DNA from: Candidatus Zixiibacteriota bacterium
GTDB taxonomy: Bacteria > Electryoneota > B3-LCP
Direction of reading: 5' to 3'
Assembly (NCBI GenBank): GCA_003599535.1
Contig: QZKQ01000130.1
Coordinates: 1 to 50,750, forward strand
Length of the DNA stretch: 50,750 bases
A program made the translations under genes and the position numbers. The notes under the pieces are model-generated. The model was not told the origin of the DNA. It made no database searches and was given only the letters and a program-made list of their open reading frames with translations. Below, one piece after another: positions 23,211-33,100 of the stretch; the first letter of the stretch is position 1; each line of letters begins with the position of its first letter.

Positions 23211-24929
23211 ATGTCCATACCCCATCCCGATCCCGACAAACTGCGCCTCCCCCCGGAAGGCGAGACGCCCGGCACGCCACAGCCCCACTTCATCCGCCAG
23301 ATCATCATCGAGGATCTGAAGCAGGGGCGGTTCCGGGGCGTAATCACCCGCTTTCCGCCCGAACCCAACGGCTACCTGCACATCGGCCATGCCAAGGCCA
23401 TCCACCTGGATTTCGGCCTGGCCGAGGAGTACGGCGGCAGCTACAACCTGCGCTTCGACGATACCAATCCGGCCAAGGAAGAGGTGGAGTACGTCGAATC
23501 CATTCAGGAGGACGTGCGCTGGCTGGGATTCGACTGGGGTGACCGGCTGTTCTACGCCTCGGACTACTTCGAGCAGCTCTACCAGTTCGCCGAAGACCTG
23601 ATCCGAAAAGGTGCGGCCTACGTCTGCGACCTGAGCGCCGAGCAGATCCGCGAAACCCGCGGGACTCTGACCCGGCCGGGCGTGGAAAGCCCCTACCGCC
23701 ACCGTCCGGTGGATGAAAACCTCGACCTCTTCCGCCGCATGCGGGCGGGCGAATTCCCCGACGGGTCGCGCACCCTGCGGGCTAAAATTGACATGGCTTC
23801 GCCCAACCTGAACCTCCGCGACCCGGTGATGTACCGCATCCTGCGCGCCACCCATCACCGCACCGGGGACGCGTGGTGCATTTATCCCATGTACGACTGG
23901 GCTCACGGGCAATCCGACAGCATCGAAGGCATCACCCACTCCATCTGCACGCTGGAATTTGAGGATCACCGCCCGCTGTACGACTGGTTCATCGAGCAGT
24001 TGGGCATCCACCATCCGAGGCAGATCGAATTCGCGCGGCTGAACCTGACCTACACGGTCATGTCCAAGCGCAAGCTGCTGGAACTGGTGCGGGAAGGGCG
24101 GGTCCACGGCTGGGACGACCCCCGCATGCCCACCCTGTCCGGCTTCCGGCGGCGCGGCTACACCCCCGAAGCCATCCGCGATTTCTGCGAGCGCATCGGC
24201 GTGGCCAAAAAGGAGAGCGTGGTGGACCTGCAGCTCCTGGAGCACTGCCTGCGCGAGGACCTGAACCGCCGCGCCGAACGCCGCATGGCCGTGCTGCGCC
24301 CCCTGAAGGTGGTGATCGAGAATTACCCCGAGGGACAGGTCGAATGGCTGGAGGCGGTCAACAACCCCGAAGATCCGGCCGCCGGGACGCGCCAGGTGCC
24401 GTTCTCCCGGGTGCTGTACATCGAGCGGGACGACTTCCGGGAAGCCCCGCCGCCCAAGTTCCACCGGCTTTACCCCGGCAACGAAGTGCGCCTGCGCAAT
24501 GCCTACCTGCTGCGCTGCGACCGGGTGGTCACGGACGAGGCCGGCGCCGTGGTCGAACTGCGCTGCAGCTACGACCCCGACACCCTGAACGCCTCCCCGC
24601 GCAAGGTCAAGGGGACCATCCACTGGGTCTCCGCCGAACACGCGGTGAAGGCCGAAGTGCGCCTGTACGAGACCCTGTTTACGGCTCCCGATCCCCTGAA
24701 CGTGCCCGACGGCGCCGACTGGAAGGACAACCTGAATCCCCATTCGCTGGACGTGCTGCCGGAGGCCAAACTGGAACCGTCGCTGAAAGAGGCGAAGCCC
24801 GGCTACCGCTGCCAATTCGAGCGGCAGGGGTACTTCGCGGTGGACCCGGACTCGAAAGACGGCCAGCTGGTGTTCAACCGCGCGGTGACGCTGAAGGATA
24901 GCTGGGCGAAGATCGAGAAGCGGGGGTAA
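23211..24929 (+). CDS. glnS: Glutaminyl-tRNA synthetase
   Basis: A 572-residue class I synthetase that charges tRNA-Gln. The HIGH motif is at residues 57-60 ([16 protein letters not shown]), the family signature [19 protein letters not shown] follows, and the KMSKS equivalent MSKRKL is at 284-289. C-terminal anticodon-binding beta barrels complete the protein. The ATG at 23211 is taken; an in-frame TTG lies two codons upstream and neither has a clear ribosome site. GlnRS is patchily distributed in bacteria, others using GatCAB amidation, so its presence is a useful lineage trait. It is followed by a GCAAAG repeat and a terminator. Confidence 0.96.
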   Translation: MSIPHPDPDKLRLPPEGETPGTPQPHFIRQIIIEDLKQGRFRGVITRFPPEPNGYLHIGHAKAIHLDFGLAEEYGGSYNLRFDDTNPAKEEVEYVESIQEDVRWLGFDWGDRLFYASDYFEQLYQFAEDLIRKGAAYVCDLSAEQIRETRGTLTRPGVESPYRHRPVDENLDLFRRMRAGEFPDGSRTLRAKIDMASPNLNLRDPVMYRILRATHHRTGDAWCIYPMYDWAHGQSDSIEGITHSICTLEFEDHRPLYDWFIEQLGIHHPRQIEFARLNLTYTVMSKRKLLELVREGRVHGWDDPRMPTLSGFRRRGYTPEAIRDFCERIGVAKKESVVDLQLLEHCLREDLNRRAERRMAVLRPLKVVIENYPEGQVEWLEAVNNPEDPAAGTRQVPFSRVLYIERDDFREAPPPKFHRLYPGNEVRLRNAYLLRCDRVVTDEAGAVVELRCSYDPDTLNASPRKVKGTIHWVSAEHAVKAEVRLYETLFTAPDPLNVPDGADWKDNLNPHSLDVLPEAKLEPSLKEAKPGYRCQFERQGYFAVDPDSKDGQLVFNRAVTLKDSWAKIEKRG

Positions 24930-24935
24930 AAAATA

Positions 24936-24996
24936 TTCACCGCAAAGACGCAAAGAGCGCAAAGAAGAAAAGGGCGACCCGGGGAGGGTCGCCCTT
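24936..24996 (+). terminator. GCAAAG repeat fused to a glnS terminator
   Basis: ttcaccgcaaagacgcaaag and further GCAAAG units (24937-24966) run into a perfect 11-bp hairpin, aagggcgaccc / gggtcgccctt around gggga (24970-24996), followed by tctg. The last 40 bases (24957-24996) recur exactly at 26009-26048. Confidence 0.7.
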
Positions 24997-25140
24997 TCTG
25001 CTTGGTTGCAGCTTGCATTAAAGGCCGGGGGATTTTGAGTCCCCTGCGCCTAGAAATAAAAATCATCTGATATAATTATTGACAAATAATTCCAAATGTA
25101 ATATATTCTGAATGCTTTCCGGGACATAAGGTATGAGGCA

Positions 25141-25793
25141 AACTTTATCCCGAAGGGATAACCCAGAAATAGCCGCAGGTGGTAACCTGTGGAGAGAGGC
25201 GTCCTCGTACCTCCTCTTTCCGACCCCGCAGGGGTCACCTAGAGCCCGAATATGGCCACCTTCACCCAAATTTATTACCACCTTATCTTCGCCACCAAAA
25301 ACCGCCGCCCGGTGCTGGCCGAATCCCGCCGGGATGATCTGTTCCGGTACATTCAGGGGATCGCCCACCGCCGCCACTGCCGGCTGTACGAGATCAACGG
25401 CGCCGACGACCATCTCCACCTGTTGACGCATCTCCACCCCAGCCTCTGCCTGGCCAACTTGGTCAAGGATATCAAAATCGGATCCGGCAATTGGATTCGA
25501 GAGAATGCCGTCTTCCCCGGATTCGATCAATGGCAGGACGGGTACGCCGCCATCACCGTGTCACCCCGGCTTCGGGAGCCGGTGGAACGGTATATCCGCA
25601 ACCAGCCGGAGCACCACCGGGAGGCCAGTTTCAAAGATGAGCTACGAGCGTTGTTGATCGCGGCGGGGATTGATTTCGAGGAGAAATACCTGGAATAGGG
25701 CGACCCCTTCAGGGTCGTGAGGCGTGGGTGCGGATCGGTTTCCACAGGTTGCCACCTGCGGCTATTCCTGGGTTATCCCTACGGGATAAAACT
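25141..25793. mobile_element. IS200/RAYT-like element with 52-bp imperfect inverted termini
   Basis: About 653 bases. The left end (25141-25192) and right end (25742-25793) are inverted copies that match at nearly all of 52 positions. Each contains two small palindromes (atcccgaagggat-type and ccgcaggtgg-type). A further pair, cgaccccgcaggggtc (25221) and cgaccccttcagggtcg (25701), lies inside. A single transposase gene is between them. Structured palindromic ends around a Y1 transposase are typical of REP-associated elements, which usually do not make target duplications. It appears intact. Confidence 0.8.
25252..25698 (+). CDS. REP-associated tyrosine (Y1/HUH) transposase
   Basis: A 148-residue single-strand DNA transposase of the IS200-like TnpA-REP family. 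The metal-binding HUH motif is His54-Leu-His56 (ADDHLHLL). The likely catalytic Tyr114 is in RYIRNQPEHH, and the conserved WQDGYAAITVS precedes it. Length is typical. It nicks and joins palindromic DNA hairpins; its likely substrates are the structured ends of this element. All catalytic residues are present, so it may be active. No ribosome site stands out before the ATG, as is common for these transposases. Confidence 0.92.
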   Translation: MATFTQIYYHLIFATKNRRPVLAESRRDDLFRYIQGIAHRRHCRLYEINGADDHLHLLTHLHPSLCLANLVKDIKIGSGNWIRENAVFPGFDQWQDGYAAITVSPRLREPVERYIRNQPEHHREASFKDELRALLIAAGIDFEEKYLE

Positions 25794-25880
25794 CACCTTT
25801 AATTATAATTATAGGACCTCTGCTGTTGGATTATCAGTGCTCAACGATTCATCATCGGGATATACATAAGGACATAATTC

Positions 25881-26003
25881 ATGCCTCCCAAACCTCCTCT
25901 CCCCCTCCCCCTGATCAACGCCGCGGGGATGGCGGCCTACATCCGGGACTCCAGGTGGTGCGTCCTTTGGCCGCCAGGCTGCTTACAGATGGGTATGGAG
26001 TAA
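25881..26003 (+). CDS. Short reading frame, possible gene remnant
   Basis: A 40-residue frame (MPPKPPLPLPLINAAGMAAY, then IRDSRWCVLWPPGCLQMGME). AAGGA lies 9 bases before the ATG, which favours real translation, and a hairpin terminator follows within 6 bases. The protein is too short to place and resembles the start of a longer protein cut off early. Given the duplicated terminator behind it, a deletion or recombination may have removed the rest of a gene. It could also be a genuine small protein. Confidence 0.3.
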   Translation: MPPKPPLPLPLINAAGMAAYIRDSRWCVLWPPGCLQMGME

Positions 26004-26008
26004 AAAAG

Positions 26009-26048
26009 GCGCAAAGAAGAAAAGGGCGACCCGGGGAGGGTCGCCCTT
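26009..26048 (+). terminator. Second exact copy of the GCAAAG-linked terminator
   Basis: Forty bases identical to 24957-24996: gcgcaaagaagaa plus the aagggcgaccc / gggtcgccctt hairpin. It is followed by attatttcat. The two copies flank the RAYT element and the short frame as direct repeats 1052 bases apart. Confidence 0.75.
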
Positions 26049-26097
26049 ATTATTTCATGTGTGGCAGCTTGCGGCAGAGCGGGAATAACGCCGCCCT

Positions 26098-26988
26098 TCA
26101 CCTCCCCCGGACCCACGCCAGCACCACCTTCCCCACCGCTTCCAGCGCCTTGGGGGAACAGTTCGCCGGGACGTCCTGCAGCGTGTGCCAGTAGGGATAG
26201 CTGAAGTCTATCAGGTCCACGGCCGGGATGCCGGCTTCCAGCAGGGGGATGTGGTCGTCATACACCGCGCTGCCCTGTTCGTTCACGAAAACGTACTGGT
26301 TCAGCCGCCGGGCGATGGCGTAGATCTCTTCCTGCAGCCTGCGGGCTTTCTGCAGGGAGTAGAGTTCCCGGGGAATGCGCATCCCCTTGCCCCCCACGAT
26401 GTCCAGCAGGATGGCGGCTTCGGGCAGGGGCGGCGACAGGCTGGCGGCGTATTCCCGCGAGCCCAGCAGGTACTCCTCCAGGTGGCCTTCGCGGCCCATG
26501 TCTTCCCCGTCGAACAAGACGATGTCCACGCCCACGGGCGGGGGTTCCGCGGCCAGGCAGCGGGCGATTTCCAGCAGCACCGCCACTCCGGAAGCGCCGT
26601 CGTTGGCCCCCAGGATAGGCTCGTCGCGGTTTTCCGGGTTGGGATCCTGGTCGGCCCAGGGGCGGGTGTCCCAGTGGGCGCAGAGCAGCACCCGGCGCGT
26701 CCCCGGTCCGGGGAAGCGGGCGATCAGGTTGGTCAGCCGCAGCGGTTCCTTCGTCACCGGCTGCACGGCGGAAAAGGTCTGCCGTTCGACCACCGGGGCG
26801 TACTTCTTCAGCTCGGCTTCCAGGTAGTGCAGGCATTCCTGGTGGCCGTCGCTGCCGGGATTGCGCGGCCCGAAGGCGCACTGGGCCAGGAGCTGGTCCC
26901 AGGCGCGGGCGGCGTCGAAGTCCGCGGCGCGGGCCGCCGGGATCACGCCGAGGGCCAGAAAAACGATGGTGAAGATGAGAGACTTCAT
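26098..26988 (-). CDS. Exported M28-family zinc peptidase / glutaminyl-cyclase-like protein
   Basis: A 296-residue protein with a signal peptide (residues 1-21, ending IPAARA). The M28 metal-site segments are in order: AHWDTRPWAD (His), GANDGASGV (bridging Asp), DGEDMG (catalytic and binding Glu), LLDIVGG (Asp) and YWHTLQD (His). The spacing and SAVYDDHIPLLEAGIPAVDLIDF resemble glutaminyl-peptide cyclotransferases as well as aminopeptidases. Cyclases form N-terminal pyroglutamate on exported proteins and are frequent in T9SS bacteria, so that role is attractive next to sprA. It lies 120 bases downstream of sprA and may share its transcript. Confidence 0.85.
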   Translation of the reverse strand: MKSLIFTIVFLALGVIPAARAADFDAARAWDQLLAQCAFGPRNPGSDGHQECLHYLEAELKKYAPVVERQTFSAVQPVTKEPLRLTNLIARFPGPGTRRVLLCAHWDTRPWADQDPNPENRDEPILGANDGASGVAVLLEIARCLAAEPPPVGVDIVLFDGEDMGREGHLEEYLLGSREYAASLSPPLPEAAILLDIVGGKGMRIPRELYSLQKARRLQEEIYAIARRLNQYVFVNEQGSAVYDDHIPLLEAGIPAVDLIDFSYPYWHTLQDVPANCSPKALEAVGKVVLAWVRGR

Positions 26989-27108
26989 CGTGCTTCCGTC
27001 TCATCCAGGGAATAATTATCGGGCTATCCGTCGGCTGAGGGATTATCCCTTATGGAATGCTCGCGGATGAGGCCCGTAGAGGCCATATCCCGCATTCCCG
27101 GCCGGCAC

Positions 27109-30100
27109 TTACCCTCGAATCGTGATATTCACCCGGATGCCGAAATCCTGGAAATTGGAATCGCCCGTCTTGCTGCTGTTCTTGCCGTATTCGAAGTGCA
27201 CGCCGCCGGTGACCGTGTTGGAGAAAGTGTAATCCATGCTCGGCTTGATGGACCACATCTTGGAGAAGCTGGTCTCGACGAAGGCCCCGGACGCCTCGTT
27301 CTCCTGGCGGTTGTTGGTCATGTTGAAGGTCAGGGAGAAAGTAGTATTGTTCCGGAAGCGCTTGTTCTTGAACGGCCAGACGGGAATGGGCACTTTAAAC
27401 CCGGTCTTCAGGGCGTAATTCACGGTCAATTGCAGGCCGGTCTGGATGCTGCGGGTCTTGGCCGGGGTGGGAACCAGAGTGACGGTGCCGGTTTCGGTCC
27501 AGTTGTAGCGCACGCTGCCGGTGATGCCTCTCTTGAAGGTCATGTTAAACCCCAGCAGGGGGCTGAAATTGCGCTGGTAATCGCGCTTGTTGACGTTGTC
27601 CTTGTTGTCCGTCCAGGTGGAGGTCTTGGTGCCCGTGAAGGTATGCTCCAGGGACATGGTCTCGGTGAACCGGGCGAAGGCGGGGAATTTTTCCCATCCC
27701 GACCAGGTGACCGACCACTCGGGGATGGGGATCTGGAAGATGCCCACCGAATCGCCGTCGGCCTTGAAGAAGTACAGTTGGGATTCCGCCACCGAGCCGT
27801 TGACGCTGTTGGACTGGCTCTTGCTCCAGCGGTAGTTGTAGTTCAGGCTGATCTTGAAATTGCGGCTGAAATCCAGCCCCGAGCGGACCTTGTAATCGTC
27901 GGACCGGGAGCGCATGGGGAAGCCCAGCACGCCGGTGGCGCTGTCAATGCGGGAGAAATCGCGGGAACTGAGGCCCAACTGGTAACCCAGGCCCGCCTGG
28001 CCGTCCACCAGGGGGTCGGACCAGGTGTTCTGCTGGCTGTACTCCACCCGCACGTCCCGCAGCCGGGTGACGGTGTAGCGCAGGCCGTACCACAGGTCGC
28101 CGATGGCGCCGCCCTCGCCTTCACGCTTGACTTCCACCCGCTCGTAGAAGGTGGTGTCCTGGGGCACGCCGGTGGTGTCAATCCCGGTGCTGTCGCCCAG
28201 GGCCGAATCGGGCCGGGTGGTGTCCCCCGGGGTGGTCTGCAGGCCGGGAATCTGCGAGGGATCGAATCCCGGAGGCGGCGTGACGGTCGGTTCGGCGCCG
28301 CTCTTTTCCGGGTCGCCTTCCGGAGACGGTTCGCCGTACGGCTGCCCTGAGGCTCCCGGGGTGATACCGTAGTCCGGCCCGGTTCCCGGCGCCCCCGGTT
28401 CCGCCCCCTGGCCGCCGCCCCGTTCCGGCTTCTTGAAGATGGAGGTCAGTTTCAGCGTGCCGGAGGCGGACATAGTGGTGTTATTGGAGATGGTCTGGCC
28501 GGTGAGGTTGTACCCCTGGCCCCACTGCCAGTGATAGGAAGTGTTGTAGCGGGCGTCGGTCTCCAGCCAGGCAATGAAGCGGGGATTGAAAGATCCGGTC
28601 ACGGTCTGGGTGACGTCCATCTCCTCGTCCAAGGCCAGGTCGCCGGCCAGAATGTCGGCGATGCCCTTGGGCCGGTCCGGATGCATCAACAGGTCGGACT
28701 TGTGGGTCCGGTTATAGTCGAAGGTCAGGCTCTCGAAGGGGCGCAGACCGCTGTCCACCCCCTTGGTCAGGAAGAAGCTGTGGTTGTACTGTCCCAGGCC
28801 GGAGCGGGTCCTGCCGTTGGTGACCGATTCCGTGCCCTGCAGGGTCAGGTTCAGCTTGGTGATCAGGGGATAGACCTTCAGGCCGGAGGCGGCGCTCAGG
28901 ACCGGCAGCCCGCGGAGCCAGGTCAGCGGGGACACCGCCGGCCGCCCGAACGTCAGGTTGTAGGCGACGTTGGCGCTGTTGTTGGTGGTGTTGGAGAACA
29001 GGGTGGTGGGGCTGGTGCTCTCGGCGCGGGAGTAGTCGTACCCGCCCGACAGCTTGTCCACCGTGTACTTCAGGATGGAATTGGACGAGGGAGCGCTCTT
29101 GCGCACGTCAATCCCGGCCCCGTAGTTGCGGTTGTAGGTCTTGACCGAATCCAACTGCTCGGGGTTGTCCTGGTCCACCAGGATGTCGCTGTTGGGGAAG
29201 TAGTAGGGGACCGATTCCGACTGGGCGAAGTTAGCCGTCACGGGGACGGACAGACCCAACTGGGGATCGAACACCTTGTGCAACTGCAGGGTCCCGGTGG
29301 CCTGTCCGGAGAGGCTGTTGGCGCGGGTCCCCACGCGGGTGTTGATGTTATGGAAGTTCCCGTCCTTGGTGTCCATGCTGGCGTTCAGGGTCAGGAGGTC
29401 GGCCAGGGTCAGGTTGGCGCTGGCCCGGGCTGCCTGGCCCACGTCCTTCTTCACGTTGGAAAGCCTCAGCTCGTCCAGCCAGATCTCCATGCCGTCGATC
29501 TTGGTCAGATCCCGGTTGGTGCAGACCAGCCCCACGGTGTACTGCCGGATCTGCGACAGCGAGGGGTTCCCCTTGATGGCCAGGGTGTCCCCGCCGCCGG
29601 CGAGCACCGCGTACCGTTCGCTGGGAACGGGCCGGTCCAGCTTCATCTGGGTCAGTTGTTCCAGGTCAATTTCGATGTTGTTGCGCTCATCCCACTCCGG
29701 CCAGATGCGCTGCTTGTATTCGTAATAGTTCGAACTGGTGTCCGCGCCGAAGCGGAAGAACATCCAGACTTCATCCTGTTCGAATTTCTGCTGGTTGAAG
29801 GCGTCCGGCGACCCGCCGTGCACGAACATCTTCAGCGTCTTGTATTCCAGGAAGTCCTGGTTGTCCACCAGGCGGCGCACGATGACCCCGGCGCTGTCGC
29901 GCGGCAGTTCGTTGACGCGCAGCAACAGGGCCTGTTCCTGGCTGATGATGTCGGTCACCGGGTCGCGCCAGCCGGCCACACCGGGCGGGGCGGTGTAGGA
30001 GTTGTTGTCGTAGGTGTTGATGACCTCCACGGAGACCCGTTCGAAGGAGGTGTCCGCGGGGGTCACCACCGGCACCGCCTCCCATTCGTTGCCCACGATG

Positions 30101-33100
30101 TCCAGGGTGGCGATGGAGATTTCCAGGGTATCGGACTCTTCCATCCCGTCCACCCACAGCCGGGCAAAGTCAATGCGGGTCAGGCTGGGGTTGCCGAAGG
30201 GCTGGCCGGCGTCCAGGGGGATGCGGTAGAGCTTCCAGTGCTTGGCGGGGTTGACGTCCACCAGGTACCGGGTGCCGGGTTGCCACTGGCCGCCGGGGGT
30301 CAGGGTGTCGGGCGGATCCACCACCGTTTCCGCCAGGTCCAGAGTGTAGCGGAAGTAGCTGTTGGTGACGTCCAGCGAGCGGTTGTGGTTGATGTCCTCG
30401 GTGTCGGGATAGCGGCCTTCCAGCCCGTCGTTGATGTTTCCTTCCGTCCCGTTGATCTTCCACACGTCGTACTTGTTGTTCTCGTTGTACCCCCAGTCGT
30501 CCAGGAAGGGGGTGCCGTCGGGCCACACGTCGCTGGGGTCGCCGCCGGCCACGCCGTCCAGACCCACATCCTCTTCGGGTTCCAGGAAGCCGTTGCCGTA
30601 GGTCAGGCCGGGCAGGGGGATGTCTTCGGTGTTCAGCACGTTGTTGGGGATGACGTCTTCCGTGATCTGCCCCAGGTCAATGTGCAGCTTGCCGGGCAGG
30701 TCGAACTTGTTGGAGTTGCGGTCCTTGACCCGCAGCATGACTTCGATGTACTTCGACTTCTGCTGGTTGGAATACCCGGCGGAGAGGGCGCGCATCACCC
30801 CGCCCCAGGACTTGGCCACGGCTGAACCCTTGGTCGGGGCGGCCGAATCCGGCGGGGTGGGGCCGAAGTAGAGGGTCAGCACGTGGGTGCGCTGGGCCAC
30901 GCTGGAGTTGGTGGGCCGGTTGGGCCAGATGTCCTGGATGGACACCTGGTCGTAGGGATTGAACCAGACGAAGGTGCCGCGGTTGCGCTCCGGGTCCCCG
31001 GGATCGGGGTTGGAGGCCAGGGTCCACTGCCGCCGCATGATGCCCAGGGGGGTGGTCTTCTTGATGGACTCGAAGTCGTCCACGTAGGCCACGCCGTCGG
31101 GGTCGCCGGTGGAGGGATTGTCCAGGGAGTTGGGGTTGGGGTGGACCTGGGCGTACTCCATTTCCAGGGTCAACTGGGACGGCGCCTCGGTTTCGATCAA
31201 CGGCAGCTTGTCCACCGCAGTGGTTAGGAACTGCGGCTTGAACACCAGGCGGGAGTTGACGTCCCACAGGAAATTGCGCAGCGGCTCGCCCCCCAGCTTG
31301 ACCCGATCCTGCAGCGGCCGCTCGTTCAGGTACAGGGCCGTGGCCCCGATGAAGGATTGATCCCACAGGGCGTATTCGGCCCGCACCCCCAGCAGGGTCT
31401 TCTTGTCCAACTGGAACAGTTCGCCCGATTCGTAGAGGATGTCCAGGTTGGCCGAGGGCGATAGGGCGGCATCGTTCAGGATGGTCAGGGTGCCGGAATA
31501 ATAGTCAATGACGTAGTCCGACCCCTTCTGCAGCTTGGCCCCGTTCAGCATCACCTCTTCGGAGCCTTCCAGGACGTTGAAGCCCAGCTCGTAGACCGCT
31601 TTGACGCTCTTGAAATCCGCCTTGATCTTGAAATTGGTGTAATTGGCGGTCAGCGGGTCGTCGTAGATGCCCGCGATCCGCAGGGATTCCGGCAGGGCAT
31701 CGGAATAGGTGGCGGGGGTGCTTTGGTTGCCGATGTAATAGCCTTCCGGGTCGAAAGGCCGCAGGTCGGGGAAGATCAGCTCGCCCGTCCCGTAGTTGAT
31801 GAACTCGTCGTCCACCTTGGTGTCGGGGGTCTGCTGGCCGCTCTCGTTGCGCGTGTCCAGCCCCATGGCGGTCAGGAAGGAGATCGTCTCCCCGTTGAAG
31901 TCCATGGTCTGCTGTTCCGCCGCCGAGTTGCCCTCGTACACCACGCTCGCGGTGAAGTCCTCTTTCTTGATGTTGACCCCGCCCAGGTAATAAACGTTCT
32001 TCCAGGCCAGGGGCCAGGTGTCGTCGCCGGCCTGGGGGTTGGAGGGACGAAGCAACTTCAGCAGGACGGTATCCGTCTGGGCCTGGGAGGTGAAGCCGTA
32101 CTGCTGGTTGTCATCGGTCCGGTACACGACGGCCAGCACGGTGTTGGGGTCGCTGACGGGATTGTTCAGCCGGATGTACCCGTTCTGCTCATCCATGTAG
32201 AATTCCGACCGGTCCATCGGCTTGAAGGTGCCGGCGAAGTAGTTGCGCGCCTCGGTCATGGCGACGCGCAGGACGCTGTCGGCCTGCAGCGTATCGAGGA
32301 ATGCCGGGGAATACCGGGCGTCCAGGTTGGTGGCTTCGTCCGGATCGTGGATGGCGATGGCGTTGATCAGGTCGGGGGGAGGCGCCTGGCCGACCAGGTT
32401 GTAGCTCTTGTACAGGTAATAGGAATTGGGCTCCACCCAGCGGTTCTGGATAGGCACGTGGAGCATGTTCTGTTCGGAGCTGAAGGTCTTGTACTGGTCG
32501 CGGTAGTGGTAATCCAGGAAGAAGTAGCGGCCGTTGACGAAGTTCTTGGGGTCAATGGTGTAGGAGGACTGCTGGGCGCCGCCGGAGATGGTCACCTTGT
32601 TCTTCTGCCCCTTCTCCAGGCTGGCCAGGGAGGTCAGGGTCAGGGCTCCCACCTTCAGGTCGGTGCGCAGGCCGAACAGGCCCTTGTTCTGGCCCGAGAA
32701 GGTGGCCAGTTGCGTCCCCTGCAACTGCATGGAGATGTTGCCGGCCTCGATTTTCTGGATGATCTCGTCTTCGTGGCCGGTGTAGGTCAGCTTCAGCGAG
32801 TTCTCGAACTCGAACATGCGCTCGGAGTTCTGGTCCACGTTGACGGAGACCTTGTCCCCCACCTCCCCGGTGATCTTGAAGCTCTGGGTCTGGTCAATGT
32901 GGAAGCTGTAGTCGGTGTTCTGGCCGGTGACGGTGGCCACTTGGGAGCGGCCTTCGCGGCGGAATCCCCCCTGGATGTTGATGTTGCCGGCGATGCGCAG
33001 CCGCACCCGGTCGCCGCCGAAGATTTTATTGAAGGTCTTGGACTTGATTTTGAAGGGAATTTCGATGGTCAAGGCGTCCTGGCCGGCCTGGGCGGCGGTC

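Larger units (their letters stand above)
25794..26097. other. Region between the RAYT element and the M28 peptidase gene
   Basis: It holds an AT-rich stretch (25795-25880), a short frame at 25881-26003 and a second copy of the glnS-type terminator (26009-26048), listed separately. A gcagcttgc piece at 26064, echoed at 25008 after the first terminator copy, is half of the GCAGCAAGCTGC hairpin core. The region looks rearranged. Confidence 0.5.

Noticed and set aside
21775-26048. CRISPR array as an explanation for the repeat-rich stretch
   Set aside because: The repeats are of different kinds and unequal spacing, with no uniform repeat-spacer ladder and no cas genes.
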